Shown here in pieces: positions 41,530 to 49,826 of a stretch of DNA of 64,000 nucleotides. Every line of letters starts with the position of its first letter. The first letter of the stretch is position 1. Made by a program: the position numbers and the translations under genes. The notes below the pieces were generated by a model. The model was not told the origin of the DNA. It saw nothing but the letters and a program-made list of their open reading frames with translations, and did not search any database. Source of the stretch: Peptococcaceae bacterium CEB3 (lineage in GTDB: Bacteria > Bacillota > Desulfitobacteriia > Desulfitobacteriales > Desulfitobacteriaceae); the NCBI GenBank assembly GCA_001029295.1, contig LDXJ01000059.1, positions 179,411 through 243,410 on the forward strand, given 5' to 3'.

Positions 41530-43251
41530 ATGGAGCTTCGTCATCTACGAACCCATGCGTTGATTATCGGCGGAGGTTTGGCCGGTTTAAGTGCTGCATT
41601 AGAGCTGAGAAGCGAAGGCAAGGATGTTATCGTGGTGTCCAAAGGAAAGATTGGGCGGAGCGGTAATACCATCATGGCAAAGAACAGTATGGCAGCTGTG
41701 TTGCCAGGGAGGTCGGAAACTGGAACGATCTTGGAGCATGTAGAGGATACGCTATCCGGGGGTTCTTACCTCAATGACAGTGCCTTGGTGGAAGTGCTAG
41801 CTAGAAGAGCCGTAGACGGCATCCGGCGACTAATAACTTGGGGAGTACCCTTTATTCGTGAACGAGGCGAGATCGTGGTAAAGGGTTCCCCTGGGCACAG
41901 GATGAAGCGCTTGCTCAGCGTAGATGCAAGCCGTGTGAAATCGACCCATACTGAAGGTTTGGCACTCAGCGAACCGATTCGGCAACGTCTGGAGAAATCG
42001 GGGGCCATTCTGCTTGATTGGATCCTCATCACGTGTTTACTCAAGAAAGACGGGCAAGTGTGTGGAGCCTATGGTTTGGCGAAAGACCGCCCCGAGGTTT
42101 GGGTTATTGAGGCGAAGGCCGTTATCCTAGCAAACGGCGGGGCAGGTCAGGTCTATCCGCTGACGACTAATGCCGGAGACGTAACCGGAGACGGCTACGC
42201 CTTGGGCTATCAGGCCGGGGCCAAGGTTCGCGACTTGGAGTTCATCCAGTTTCATCCCACCGTGACCATGGGACAGGGCAAAGAAGTTTTGTCAACGGCA
42301 CCTTTTGGGGACGGAGCCGTTCTGCGCAATAATTTGGGAGAGGCTTTCATGAGCCGTTATTCATCTCAAGCCGATATGGCGACCCGCGACGTTATGGCCC
42401 GTGCTATTGACTCGGAGCTCAAAGCGGGGAGGGGTACGGAACGCGGCGGTGTTTTTGTCGATTTCAGTTCGGTTCCTGAGAAAAAGATGCTCAGGGAGTA
42501 TGCCCCGATTCACAATCGTTTGAAGGGTAAAACGAATATAGAAGTCGGAACGGCTGCCCATTTTATGATGGGGGGGATTATCATCGATCGCGGCGGGTAT
42601 ACGGGGATACCCGGCTTATACGCTTGCGGGGAAGTTGCAGGTGGGGTTCATGGGGCTAACCGTTTGGCCGGAAATGCGCTCACCGAGGCGGTGGTATTCG
42701 GAATTGAAGCCGCCCGCCAGGCCGCAAACGACGCCACTCCGACTGTCAAACATCTGGAAAGCCAGGAATTGGAGAAGATTCTTGCTGAGAGTGGAATTCG
42801 TTTAGGAGAGGATATTCCTTGGAAAAAGGCAGAGCCTCCAGAAGCTGCAGAAACGGTTGGAATAGAGGAAGTGGCAGGCGCCGTAGAAACCGCTAGTGTC
42901 AAGCAATCTGACTTAGCCGAAACACTGTCACGGTCGGACTTGGAGGGATTTAAGAGAACCCTGCGCACTGTCATGGGCGTCCATGTCGGTTTGGTACGCA
43001 GCGAGAAGGGCCTTCTTGAAGCCAAAGAGCGGATTGGGGAGATAAACGCAAAGCTCCTGGCCTATACCCCGGATAATTATAAGGATTTGATCGCTTGGCA
43101 AGAGCTAAAACTAACGGTTCAAACCGCCGGGTTGATTTCTGAAGCCGCCTGGAAACGGAAGGGGAGTATCGGGGCACATTATCGAACGTCAGCATCCACA
43201 GGTAACCTGGAACACGTTGGTGAGATGATGAATCGGTTTGTTAGTCCATAG
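41530..43251 (+). CDS. Fumarate reductase/aspartate oxidase-like flavoprotein, stand-alone
   Basis: A 573-residue FAD protein of the FrdA/NadB family. The FAD motif is IIGGGLAGLSAALEL; FIQFHPTVTM and HGANRLAGNALTEAVVFG are family segments. The site where succinate dehydrogenases bind FAD covalently through His reads GRSGNTIMAKNSM, so no such histidine is present and FAD should be bound non-covalently. No Fe-S or anchor subunits follow. It may reduce an unsaturated acid in the cytoplasm or act with a separate electron donor. A possible TATAAT stands at 41472. Confidence 0.85.
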   Translation: MELRHLRTHALIIGGGLAGLSAALELRSEGKDVIVVSKGKIGRSGNTIMAKNSMAAVLPGRSETGTILEHVEDTLSGGSYLNDSALVEVLARRAVDGIRRLITWGVPFIRERGEIVVKGSPGHRMKRLLSVDASRVKSTHTEGLALSEPIRQRLEKSGAILLDWILITCLLKKDGQVCGAYGLAKDRPEVWVIEAKAVILANGGAGQVYPLTTNAGDVTGDGYALGYQAGAKVRDLEFIQFHPTVTMGQGKEVLSTAPFGDGAVLRNNLGEAFMSRYSSQADMATRDVMARAIDSELKAGRGTERGGVFVDFSSVPEKKMLREYAPIHNRLKGKTNIEVGTAAHFMMGGIIIDRGGYTGIPGLYACGEVAGGVHGANRLAGNALTEAVVFGIEAARQAANDATPTVKHLESQELEKILAESGIRLGEDIPWKKAEPPEAAETVGIEEVAGAVETASVKQSDLAETLSRSDLEGFKRTLRTVMGVHVGLVRSEKGLLEAKERIGEINAKLLAYTPDNYKDLIAWQELKLTVQTAGLISEAAWKRKGSIGAHYRTSASTGNLEHVGEMMNRFVSP

Positions 43252-43254
43252 GGT

Positions 43255-43520
43255 TTCTCTCCAGGTCTCCACCCGCATTAAAGAGCATTGGCTCGGGATC
43301 TCCCACGATCTCCAGTCTCGGCTCTATGCGCGCCTCCTTAATAAGGGGGAGCATTCACCGCTGTTTCGTTAATGCCCAGGCTACGCGGTACTTTCAGTTG
43401 TCCCTCGGCCGTTGTCCCGCCATGACTTCCCATGGCCGGTATTATAAAGGTCTTTGCTCCTGCGGCCTATACGTTGGCAACGACTTCCCTAACCTACTCC
43501 ACAGTACCCCTTTGGCTCGG
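43255..43520 (-). pseudogene. Decayed LarA/DUF2088-family fragment
   Basis: On the minus strand one frame reads AAGAKTFIIPAMGSHGG, then TAEGQLKVPRSLGINE, then APLIKEARIEPRLEIVG. This fits the nickel-racemase-like DUF2088 family, whose core is PF-I-x-PAMGSHGG-A-TAEGQ followed by LGI-x-E. In-frame stops occur just upstream (around 43468 and 43495) and no complete gene surrounds it. The fragment therefore represents an inactivated gene. It explains most of the 337-base gap between the flavoprotein gene and the next one. Confidence 0.6.
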
Positions 43521-43588
43521 CCTTGCATAGAACCTGGGAATTGGGGGTATATTTCTTACCGATCAAGCGAAAAAGGTCGGATGAAGAG

Positions 43589-45132
43589 ATGGAAAAAAGC
43601 GATCTTGCAAACGAGTTTGGGCAAAAACGGCCTGAATCTTTTTGGCTGATTTCTGCGCCGTCAACGGATTACCCGTCATTAGACGAAGATAGAAAGGCCG
43701 ACGTCGCCGTGATCGGCGGGGGGATGGCAGGAATTACGGCCGCCTATCTTCTGGTAAACGAAGGCCTAAACGTTGTGCTTTTGGAAGCGGACCGAATAGC
43801 GCGGGGGACGACGGCACACACCACCGCCAAACTGACTTCTCAGCACGGGCTGATTTATGAGCAGATAAGAAACCAAATGGGAGAAGAAAAAGCTCGGCAG
43901 TACGCCGAAGCCAACGAAGAAGCGATTCGTTTTGTCGCCCAATTAATCGAAGAAAACAAGATTGATTGTGATTTTGGCCGTCAAGCGGCCTATGTTTATA
44001 CGCTTGATGAAACGTTTATTCCCAAGATCGAAAAGGAACAACAGGCAGCCGCTTCGTTGGGGATCAAGGCCTTCTATCAAACGGAGATTCCACTGCCCTT
44101 GCCGGTTAAAGCCGCCCTACGTTTCGATGAGCAAGCACAGTTCCACCCGCGTAAATATCTGCTTGCCTTGGCGGCGAAAATCAGGGAAAGGGGCGGTTTT
44201 CTTTTTGAAAACTCCAAAGTCATCGATATTGAGGGGGATGGACCGTATACTCTGTTGACCGCAAATCACAAGAAAGTTACGACTCCGGTAGTCATTCAAG
44301 CTACCCACTACCCTTGCCATAACCTCCCGGGCCTTTATTTTACCCGTCTCTATACGGAGCGGGCTTATGCCGTTGCGGCCAAGATAGCGGCGCCCTTCCC
44401 GGGTGGGATGTACATAAACGCGGAGCAACCGGCGCGTTCGCTGCGCGCTCTGCCGACAGATGAAGGGGAAAGGGTTCTCGTCGTCGGCGAAAAACATAAA
44501 ACCGGCCACGGCCAAGATTTGGCCGAACACTATTATAACCTTATGGCCTTCGCGCAAGAGCTTTTCCCCGTGGAAGAGTTCTCTTGGCGTTGGTCAACCC
44601 AGGATGTCTCGACGGTTGATGATGTTCCCTACATTGGACGGATGACAGCGGAGCACCCGAATATTTACTTGGCAACAGGTTTTCGCAAATGGGGCATGAC
44701 CGGGGAACGGTTGCCGGGCTTCTTTTGCGTGACCTGATTGTCAAAGGGGAATCCCCATGGGAAGACGTTTACCGTCCGTCACGGTTTACGGCTTCCGCAA
44801 CCGTCCAATTCGTCGCCCAGAACGCTGATGTCGCTTTTAACCTAATTGCCGGGAAACTCCAGCCGGGCCAAGGAGAAATCCGCCCGCAGCCGGGAGAAGC
44901 GGTTTTGGCGAGCGTGGATGGGAAAAAAACCGGGGTTTACATAGACGCCCAACGTCAGGTTCATGCCGTAGATACGACCTGCACCCATCTCGGCTGTGAG
45001 CTGCAATGGAATAATGCCGAACATTCCTGGGATTGTCCCTGCCACGGTTCGCGCTTTGACTTGGATGGCGAGGTCCTCGAAGGGCCGGCCATGCAGGCTT
45101 TGGAAAAAAGAGATGTTGTTCTGCCCGAATAA
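43589..45132 (+). pseudogene. FAD-dependent oxidoreductase with C-terminal Rieske domain, frameshifted
   Basis: Two overlapping frames together encode one DadA-type FAD oxidoreductase fused to a Rieske domain. The first part (43589-44737) has VAVIGGGMAGITAAYLLV and runs to GFRKWGMT, then goes out of frame. The second part (44689-45132) resumes as GTVAGLLLRDLIVKGESPWEDVYRPSRF and ends in the Rieske motifs CTHLGCEL and CPCHGSRF. Adding one G to the GGGG run at 44702-44705 restores the frame as MTGGTVAGLLL. This is either a true frameshift or a homopolymer sequencing error. Substrate of this family is unknown. Confidence 0.85.
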
Positions 45133-45135
45133 AAC

Positions 45136-45350
45136 ATTAAGAGGCAGTACGGCGATCGCCTGGCCTATGGGGTAACCTGGACCCGGAAGAATTAATCCTG
45201 CCCAGCAGCCGGTCAGAGTTGCGTAATATGGTGCAGGCACTGATTGACGTCGCTTCTCCCGGCGGGGGATTCATCTTCGGTATCGGCAGCGGCTTGTTTA
45301 AGGAAATACGGGTGGAGAATTTGCAGACGGTTTGTGATAGTTGTGGCTGA
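45136..45350 (+). pseudogene. 3' fragment duplicating the UroD-family gene at 55755
   Basis: These 215 bases are nearly the same as the last 216 bases of the UroD gene ending at 56654, from ATTAAGAGGCAGTACGGCGA to GATAGTTGT and the stop. One base is missing near 45160 relative to the intact copy, which shifts the frame, and about twenty substitutions are present. No upstream part of the gene is found. It is a truncated and decaying duplicate. Confidence 0.92.
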
Positions 45351-45557
45351 TGTGGGGACCTGACGGTTGCGAAATTACTTTTTTTTCATGTATATTATTG
45401 TTGGACAATGACTTATTATATAACCTGGGGTTTAACCTGAGATTCAACTGGAAGGCCCTTGCGTGCAGAAAATTGACTTACTATTGGTTCTTGAACCGGT
45501 TAAAGAGTCTATTCTGCCTTTGCTTGGAAGCCTCACAAACACTGGGGAGGTATAAGG

Positions 45558-46286
45558 ATGCTCCTGAAATTGCGAAAAGCGATGCTGGGATGGGCTTCCG
45601 TAGTGTGTGCTTTGACTCTGGTTGTGGGATGTTCCGCTCTGAACATCACAGCTAACTCAAGCAAAAGCGGACAAAATCAGAAAAGCGCTGCCACGGGAAC
45701 GTTGCAGAGTGGGAATAACGGTTCGGCGGCGCCTTCGTCTCCGTCACAACATGCCGGCACATCGGATTCAAGTGTCGACAAGAATGGTCAAGCAAGGGAA
45801 CTGCATCCGGACCCGACCGAGTCGCTTTTAGGAAATATGCAGATATTTGCGGAACAAGGCAAAGTGCTCTTTTGCGACTTTCCCGCGAAGACATCGACCT
45901 TTGAAGAGATTGAAAGTGCTTGGGGAAGGGCAGATAAGACGGATTACGTTGCCGCCACCGGGAGTACTTACGCTAGTTTCACGGGTCATTACGTCATGTT
46001 TGGGGTGAACAAGCGAGGCCGAGTCTTTGAGGTCCGTTCTTATGATCCGCGATTTAGCGGCATTTCGCTTGCCGAAGCCGAGAGGGTCTTAGGAAAACCG
46101 GCCTACGACGCGAAAAGCAAAGGGCAAGAGGTTATCGGCTACGCGGTAAATTCAGAGTTTAAGCTTGAAATGGTATTCGGCGAGCCAACAGCTTCTCAGC
46201 CCAATCCCGGGCTCGACCACTATAATGTTCTTTATCCTCGGGGTACTGTTAATACCATGGCCAACTATTCCGGAAGACAATGGTGA
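45558..46286 (+). CDS. YjgB-like (DUF4309) lipoprotein
   Basis: A 242-residue exported protein. A signal peptide with the lipobox LVVGC places Cys25 at the mature end. Residues 30-75 are a low-complexity Ser/Gly/Asn/Gln linker. The folded part starts about residue 85, with GKVLFCDFPAKTSTFEEIESAWG and later YVMFGVNKRGRVFEVRSYD, matching Firmicute YjgB-like DUF4309 proteins of unknown function. Start ATG lies 14 bases after GGGGAGG. It stands alone between remnant sequences. Confidence 0.82.
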   Translation: MLLKLRKAMLGWASVVCALTLVVGCSALNITANSSKSGQNQKSAATGTLQSGNNGSAAPSSPSQHAGTSDSSVDKNGQARELHPDPTESLLGNMQIFAEQGKVLFCDFPAKTSTFEEIESAWGRADKTDYVAATGSTYASFTGHYVMFGVNKRGRVFEVRSYDPRFSGISLAEAERVLGKPAYDAKSKGQEVIGYAVNSEFKLEMVFGEPTASQPNPGLDHYNVLYPRGTVNTMANYSGRQW

Positions 46287-46363
46287 TCCATTCGGTCAAA
46301 GCACTGCCGTTTTGGAACGGTATTTTCCCAGTCTGAAAAAAGCAATCTTATCAAGGACAAAGC

Positions 46364-46783
46364 TTAATAACGCTTACTATAGTAAATAGCGAAACCAATA
46401 TTGAGTGCAATTTGAACGATAAGAAGGACGGCAAGGGTAAGAGAAATCTCTCTTTGCCCCATGATCAGGGAGATGATGGTGGCCATACTCTCTAGATAGA
46501 GTGACACCTGAAAAATGGAAGAGTGGGTTTTCATCCGGATATACTGATTTCGTTCCTCTGTCTTGGAAATCTCAAGCTTGCGTGCCTGATCGGGATGCCT
46601 CATTAGGTTGAAACTCATGACGATACCGACGGTTCCGGTGATAAGGAATCCTCCGATGCCCCCCGAGAGGATCCCTGTCTTCAAATCGCCTGGCAGGTTA
46701 CCAAACAAGGCAACAATGATGATCAAAAGACCAATTACCATAACTGCAATATAGCCAGCCATTTGTTTCTTTGCATAGTTCAT
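46364..46783 (-). CDS. Small multi-pass membrane protein (DUF2178-like)
   Basis: A 139-residue protein with four hydrophobic segments, about 8-28, 38-60, 85-105 and 112-135, separated by a charged loop HPDQARKLEISKTEERN. Such proteins often follow an Xre-type regulator, as here, and are of unknown function. The ATG at 46783 follows GGAGG on the minus strand; the frame is open six codons further. It starts four bases after the regulator gene ends, so the two form an operon. Confidence 0.78.
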   Translation of the reverse strand: MNYAKKQMAGYIAVMVIGLLIIIVALFGNLPGDLKTGILSGGIGGFLITGTVGIVMSFNLMRHPDQARKLEISKTEERNQYIRMKTHSSIFQVSLYLESMATIISLIMGQREISLTLAVLLIVQIALNIGFAIYYSKRY

Positions 46784-46787
46784 AAGG

Positions 46788-46985
46788 CTACTCCTCCTCA
46801 AAGAAAAAGATTTGTTCGATGGTTAGCCCAAAAATCTTCGCGATCTTATGGGCTAGGAGAATGGACGGATTGTATCGGCCATTTTCCAAGGAAATGATTG
46901 TTTGGCGGGTAACCGAGCAAAGGTCAGCTAGCTCCTCTTGTGTCATGCGCCTTTGCTTTCTTAGTTCTTGAATAGCGTTCTTCAT
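46788..46985 (-). CDS. Xre-family transcriptional regulator, short form
   Basis: A 65-residue helix-turn-helix protein of the YgzD/Cro type: IQELRKQRRMTQEELADLCSV is helices 1-2 and TRQTIISLENGRYNPSILLA the recognition helix region. These compact regulators often control themselves and a membrane partner. A sigma-A promoter at 47089-47117 and two long direct repeats overlapping it lie upstream, consistent with autoregulation. The distance from the promoter gives a leader of about 100 bases. Confidence 0.9.
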   Translation of the reverse strand: MKNAIQELRKQRRMTQEELADLCSVTRQTIISLENGRYNPSILLAHKIAKIFGLTIEQIFFFEEE

Positions 46986-47063
46986 GTCGGCTCTTAGATG
47001 CCCCCTTTCAGATTTACATGGCTGGACTTACGCCCGAGGTAAGGTTTGCCTTACATCTCATCT

Positions 47064-47109
47064 GGAGTATAGCTAGCTTTACATTGGAAGTATAGCTGAC
47101 TTTACATTC
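47064..47109 (-). promoter_or_regulatory. Two 22-23-bp direct repeats, probable Xre operator
   Basis: GTATAGCTAGCTTTACATT (in the copy at 47064-47085) and GTATAGCTGACTTTACATT (in the copy at 47086-47108) are adjacent direct repeats that cover the -10 box of the Xre promoter. This is the expected place for a repressor operator. Confidence 0.7.
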
Positions 47110-47117
47110 AATGTCAA
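47089..47117 (-). promoter_or_regulatory. Sigma-A promoter of the Xre operon
   Basis: On the minus strand TTGACA and TATACT are separated by exactly 17 bases. Confidence 0.8.
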
Positions 47118-47223
47118 GGGTACTTTACGCGGTGCGTCTTCCAATTAACGCCGCAAGAGTCCGGGAAGATGGGGAGCAGGACTCATTGATCCTCGTTGGT
47201 AGTAAGCTTGCCCCCCATTGCAT

Positions 47224-47256
47224 GCATATCGATATTTAGATATAATATTGATATGC
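47224..47256 (+). promoter_or_regulatory. Palindromic operator and -10 box of the toxin-antitoxin pair
   Basis: GCATATCGATATT and AATATTGATATGC are 13-base inverted arms with one mismatch and a seven-base spacer. TATAAT at 47241 lies inside. Antitoxin autoregulation at such a site is the rule in Phd/YefM systems. Confidence 0.7.
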
Positions 47257-47282
47257 AGAGATGCGGAAAGGGGCGAAGTTTT

Positions 47283-47549
47283 ATGCCACGCATTCAACCA
47301 AGTTCCGCTTTACGGAACAAATACAATGAAATCTCGGAGTTTTGCCATCGGTATGGCGAGCCTGTTTATATCACCAAAAACGGCTTGGGCGATTTGGCCG
47401 TTATGAGCATTGAAACCTATGAAAAGCTGGTGGGTAAATATGAACTTTATAAGCTATTGGACGAAGGGATAGATGCGGCTAAAAAGGGGCAGACGGTTCC
47501 TGCATCAGAGGCATTTGAAAGGGTGCTGCAAAAGCTGAGTAGCCAATGA
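47283..47549 (+). CDS. Phd/YefM-family antitoxin
   Basis: An 88-residue protein whose N-terminal part, IQPSSALRNKYNEISEFCHRYGEPVYITKNG, is the DNA-binding domain of the Phd/YefM family, and whose C-terminal helix would bind the toxin. The ATG at 47283 follows AAAGGGG; the longer frame from 47196 crosses the operator and promoter. It overlaps the toxin gene by four bases (ATGA). Confidence 0.9.
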   Translation: MPRIQPSSALRNKYNEISEFCHRYGEPVYITKNGLGDLAVMSIETYEKLVGKYELYKLLDEGIDAAKKGQTVPASEAFERVLQKLSSQ

Positions 47550-47860
47550 AAAAACATTCCGTTCGCTTTACCCACCCCGCATCAGATGATTTGTATGAAA
47601 TTGCCAGATATATCGCGGATGACCTGCGCGGACCCCAGACCGCACGCGCATTAGTGGAAAGGATACAAAACGCTGTTTATGAACTTGCCGAACTGCCTGT
47701 GCGCTACGCGGTCGTTGCCGATGAGCGGCTTGCCTCCTTAGGCGTTCGGAAAATGCCGGTTGAATCTTATCTGGTTTTTTACACGGTAATGGAAAATGAT
47801 CAGTTGGTGATGGTTCTACGCATCCTGCACTGCCGTCGCGAGTGGGAGAACTCGTTATGA
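47546..47860 (+). CDS. RelE/ParE-family toxin
   Basis: A 104-residue toxin of the RelE/ParE fold. The start VRFTHPASDDLYEIARYIADDL is the typical helical hairpin, and VESYLVFYTV followed by VLRILHCRREW forms the conserved C-terminal strands with the usual arginines. Whether it cuts mRNA on the ribosome (RelE) or inhibits gyrase (ParE) cannot be told. It is the partner of the preceding antitoxin. Confidence 0.9.
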   Translation: MKKHSVRFTHPASDDLYEIARYIADDLRGPQTARALVERIQNAVYELAELPVRYAVVADERLASLGVRKMPVESYLVFYTVMENDQLVMVLRILHCRREWENSL

Positions 47861-47889
47861 CGCTTGCCATAGTCAGCAAAACCGGTATG

Positions 47890-47985
47890 GAGCGCGGTTC
47901 GAACGATAAGCGGGGCGGCAAGGGCAAGGGAAGTCTCTCTTTGCCCCAGAAGTAACGAAGCGATCGTTGCAATGCCCTCGAGCTG
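47890..47985 (-). pseudogene. Remnant resembling the 3' end of the membrane protein gene at 46364
   Basis: AACGATAAGCGGGGCGGCAA and the following GGCAAGGG...TCTCTCTTTGCCCC match the end of the membrane-protein gene around 46416-46465 closely, with scattered changes, then similarity fades. The piece lies just after the toxin gene, so the toxin-antitoxin pair is bracketed by related sequence on both sides. Confidence 0.6.
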
Positions 47986-48021
47986 GCGGGGAATTACTTA
48001 GCCTAGCGGGGAATTACTTAG
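47986..48021. repeat. Short tandem repeat CGGGGAATTACTTAG
   Basis: Two copies of GGCGGGGAATTACTTAG-like sequence spaced 20 bases apart (start about 47987 and 48007). Confidence 0.6.
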
Positions 48022-48036
48022 TGCCGAATTTGGGTA

Positions 48037-48067
48037 CTTGACACTGTGAGTGTGTCAAGCATATAAT
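48037..48067 (+). promoter_or_regulatory. Sigma-A promoter with palindrome, O-demethylase operon
   Basis: TTGACA at 48038 and TATAAT at 48062 are 18 bases apart. CTTGACAC (48037) and GTGTCAAG (48052) are inverted arms with a seven-base spacer that overlap the -35 box, so a repressor bound here would block the promoter. The GntR-type regulator at 52084 is the obvious candidate. Confidence 0.75.
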
Positions 48068-48139
48068 GATTACAGTAATCCTGTATATACAGCTATACGC
48101 ACCGGTACACATGTATCTTTGAGGGAGGTGAATTCTGAA

Positions 48140-48952
48140 TTGATAATCATTGGGGAAAAAATTAATGGCAGCATTCCCAGTGTCAAACAAGCAATTGAAC
48201 GAAGGGATTCGGAGTTTGTTCACAACCTAGCCATTAGGCAGGCTGACGCGGGTGCGGATTACCTTGACGTCTGTGCCGGCACCGCGCCTGACGTTGAGGC
48301 TGAAACTTTGATTTGGCTCATGGACGTTGTTCAGAAGGCAGTCGACACTCCACTGTGTATTGATGGCCCAAATGCAACAACAATTCTTCAAGTACTGCCA
48401 CACGCCAAACATTGCGGCCTCATCAACTCTGTTTCGGGCGAAGGCAAAAAGTGTGAGATACTTTTCCCCATGATTAGGGAGACGGGGTGGCAGGTCATCG
48501 CATTGACCTGTGACGACAACGGGATTCCGTCCGATGTGGAAACCAGAGTCGACATTGCCAAAACGCTGATCGAAAAAGCTAAGGTATACGGCATAAACCC
48601 CGAAAGAGTCCACATTGACCCACTTGTGCTGGCGCTGCCGGCAGACAATCAGTCTTTATTGAAATTCGTGCAGACCCTCAAAGCTGTCAAGAGTTTATAC
48701 CCGACTGTAAAAGTTACCTCCGGATTGAGCAATATTTCTTTCGGCATGCCACTAAGGAAAGTTGTTAACCAGCATTTCTTAGCACTGGCGATGTACGAGG
48801 GAATGGATTCGGCCATTATTGACCCTTGTAACCGCGATATCTTGACCACCCTCCTCACAACGGAAGCTCTACTCGGACGTGACAGGTTTTGTCGAAACTT
48901 TTCCAATGCATACCGCAACAAGAAAATAGGGCCAATAAGTTCCAGTAGTTGA
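48140..48952 (+). CDS. Methyltetrahydrofolate:corrinoid methyltransferase (MtrH/AcsE/MtvA type)
   Basis: Pterin-binding TIM-barrel enzyme of 270 residues that moves the methyl group between a corrinoid protein and tetrahydrofolate. It opens IIIGEKINGSIPSVKQAI and has ADAGADYLDVCAGTAPDVEAE, the pterin-site signature in which an Asn is replaced here by Cys, then LCIDGPNA and GLINSVSGE with the Asn that contacts the pterin. The TTG start follows GGAGGTGAA; the frame is open upstream across the promoter. In three-component O-demethylases this is the second methyltransferase. Confidence 0.9.
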   Translation: MIIIGEKINGSIPSVKQAIERRDSEFVHNLAIRQADAGADYLDVCAGTAPDVEAETLIWLMDVVQKAVDTPLCIDGPNATTILQVLPHAKHCGLINSVSGEGKKCEILFPMIRETGWQVIALTCDDNGIPSDVETRVDIAKTLIEKAKVYGINPERVHIDPLVLALPADNQSLLKFVQTLKAVKSLYPTVKVTSGLSNISFGMPLRKVVNQHFLALAMYEGMDSAIIDPCNRDILTTLLTTEALLGRDRFCRNFSNAYRNKKIGPISSSS

Positions 48953-49180
48953 ATGACTTGTAGCATCGTAACTTACTCACAGTATTGAAACTAGTACTCC
49001 TGCGACCGAATCCAGTACTATGTCTCTCTATTTCAGAATATTTCCGGAGTTCAGCTTTCCGGCTCATAGTCACAGGGGCTCATGGTTACAGGGAGTGTGA
49101 AATTGCGGCTCTTGAAAGGGGATGATTTTTCGACATTGGGTGCTTTCGAAAATAACTCGTGCTAACTTAAAGGGGGAAAT

Positions 49181-49825
49181 ATGATTATGGTGGATTTAGA
49201 AGCTCTAAGCCAGGCAATAGGAGATCTAAACGAGACTAGAGTATTGGCGTTGCTCAACGATTTCGTCGCCACAAACCCCGATCGGGAAGAAGCTCAACAG
49301 GTAGTAAACGCTTGCCAGCGGGGAATGACGCTGGTAGGGGACTTGTATGAGACAGGGGAGTATTTCGTAGGGGATTTAATCTTCGCCGGGGAACTTCTAA
49401 ACAATGCCATCAACATTTTGAAGCCGGTGATCGGCGGAGAAAATAACTCGAAAGTTGGAAGCATTGTTCTTGGCACGGTGCAGGGAGATCTGCACGACAT
49501 AGGTAAAAATATATTTAAGAGCATGATTGAAGCGGCAGGTTTTGAGGCCTATGATTTGGGCCACGACGTAACTCCCGGCGCTTTCGTTGAAATGGTGCGG
49601 AAGGTTAAACCTCAGGTCGTCGGCATGAGCGGTGTGCTCACCCTAGCCCTCGATTCAATGAAGGCGGTAATAGAAGAACTCGTGGGCGCAGGCTTAAGGG
49701 ACAGTGTAAAAATAATCATCGGGGGGAACCCTGTATCAAAGGTGGCTTGTGAGCAAATCGGCGCTGACGCGTTTACCACTAACGCAGCAGAAGGTGTAAA
49801 ATTATGTCAAGGGTGGGTGAGATAG
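49181..49825 (+). CDS. Corrinoid protein of the O-demethylase-type system (MtvC-like)
   Basis: B12 methyl carrier of 214 residues. Helical domain 1-90, then the cobalamin domain with DLHDIG near residue 104, SGVLTLALDSM and IGGNP. This branch (GTVQGDLHDIGKNIF) is closer to O-demethylase corrinoid proteins than to the MttC-like ones at 13443 and 27073. ATG follows AAAGGGGG. It ends one base before the UroD-type gene. The 228 bases upstream contain a direct repeat GCTCATAGTCACAGGG / GCTCATGGTTACAGGG around 49072-49102 and no gene. Confidence 0.92.
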   Translation: MIMVDLEALSQAIGDLNETRVLALLNDFVATNPDREEAQQVVNACQRGMTLVGDLYETGEYFVGDLIFAGELLNNAINILKPVIGGENNSKVGSIVLGTVQGDLHDIGKNIFKSMIEAAGFEAYDLGHDVTPGAFVEMVRKVKPQVVGMSGVLTLALDSMKAVIEELVGAGLRDSVKIIIGGNPVSKVACEQIGADAFTTNAAEGVKLCQGWVR

Positions 49826-49826
49826 T

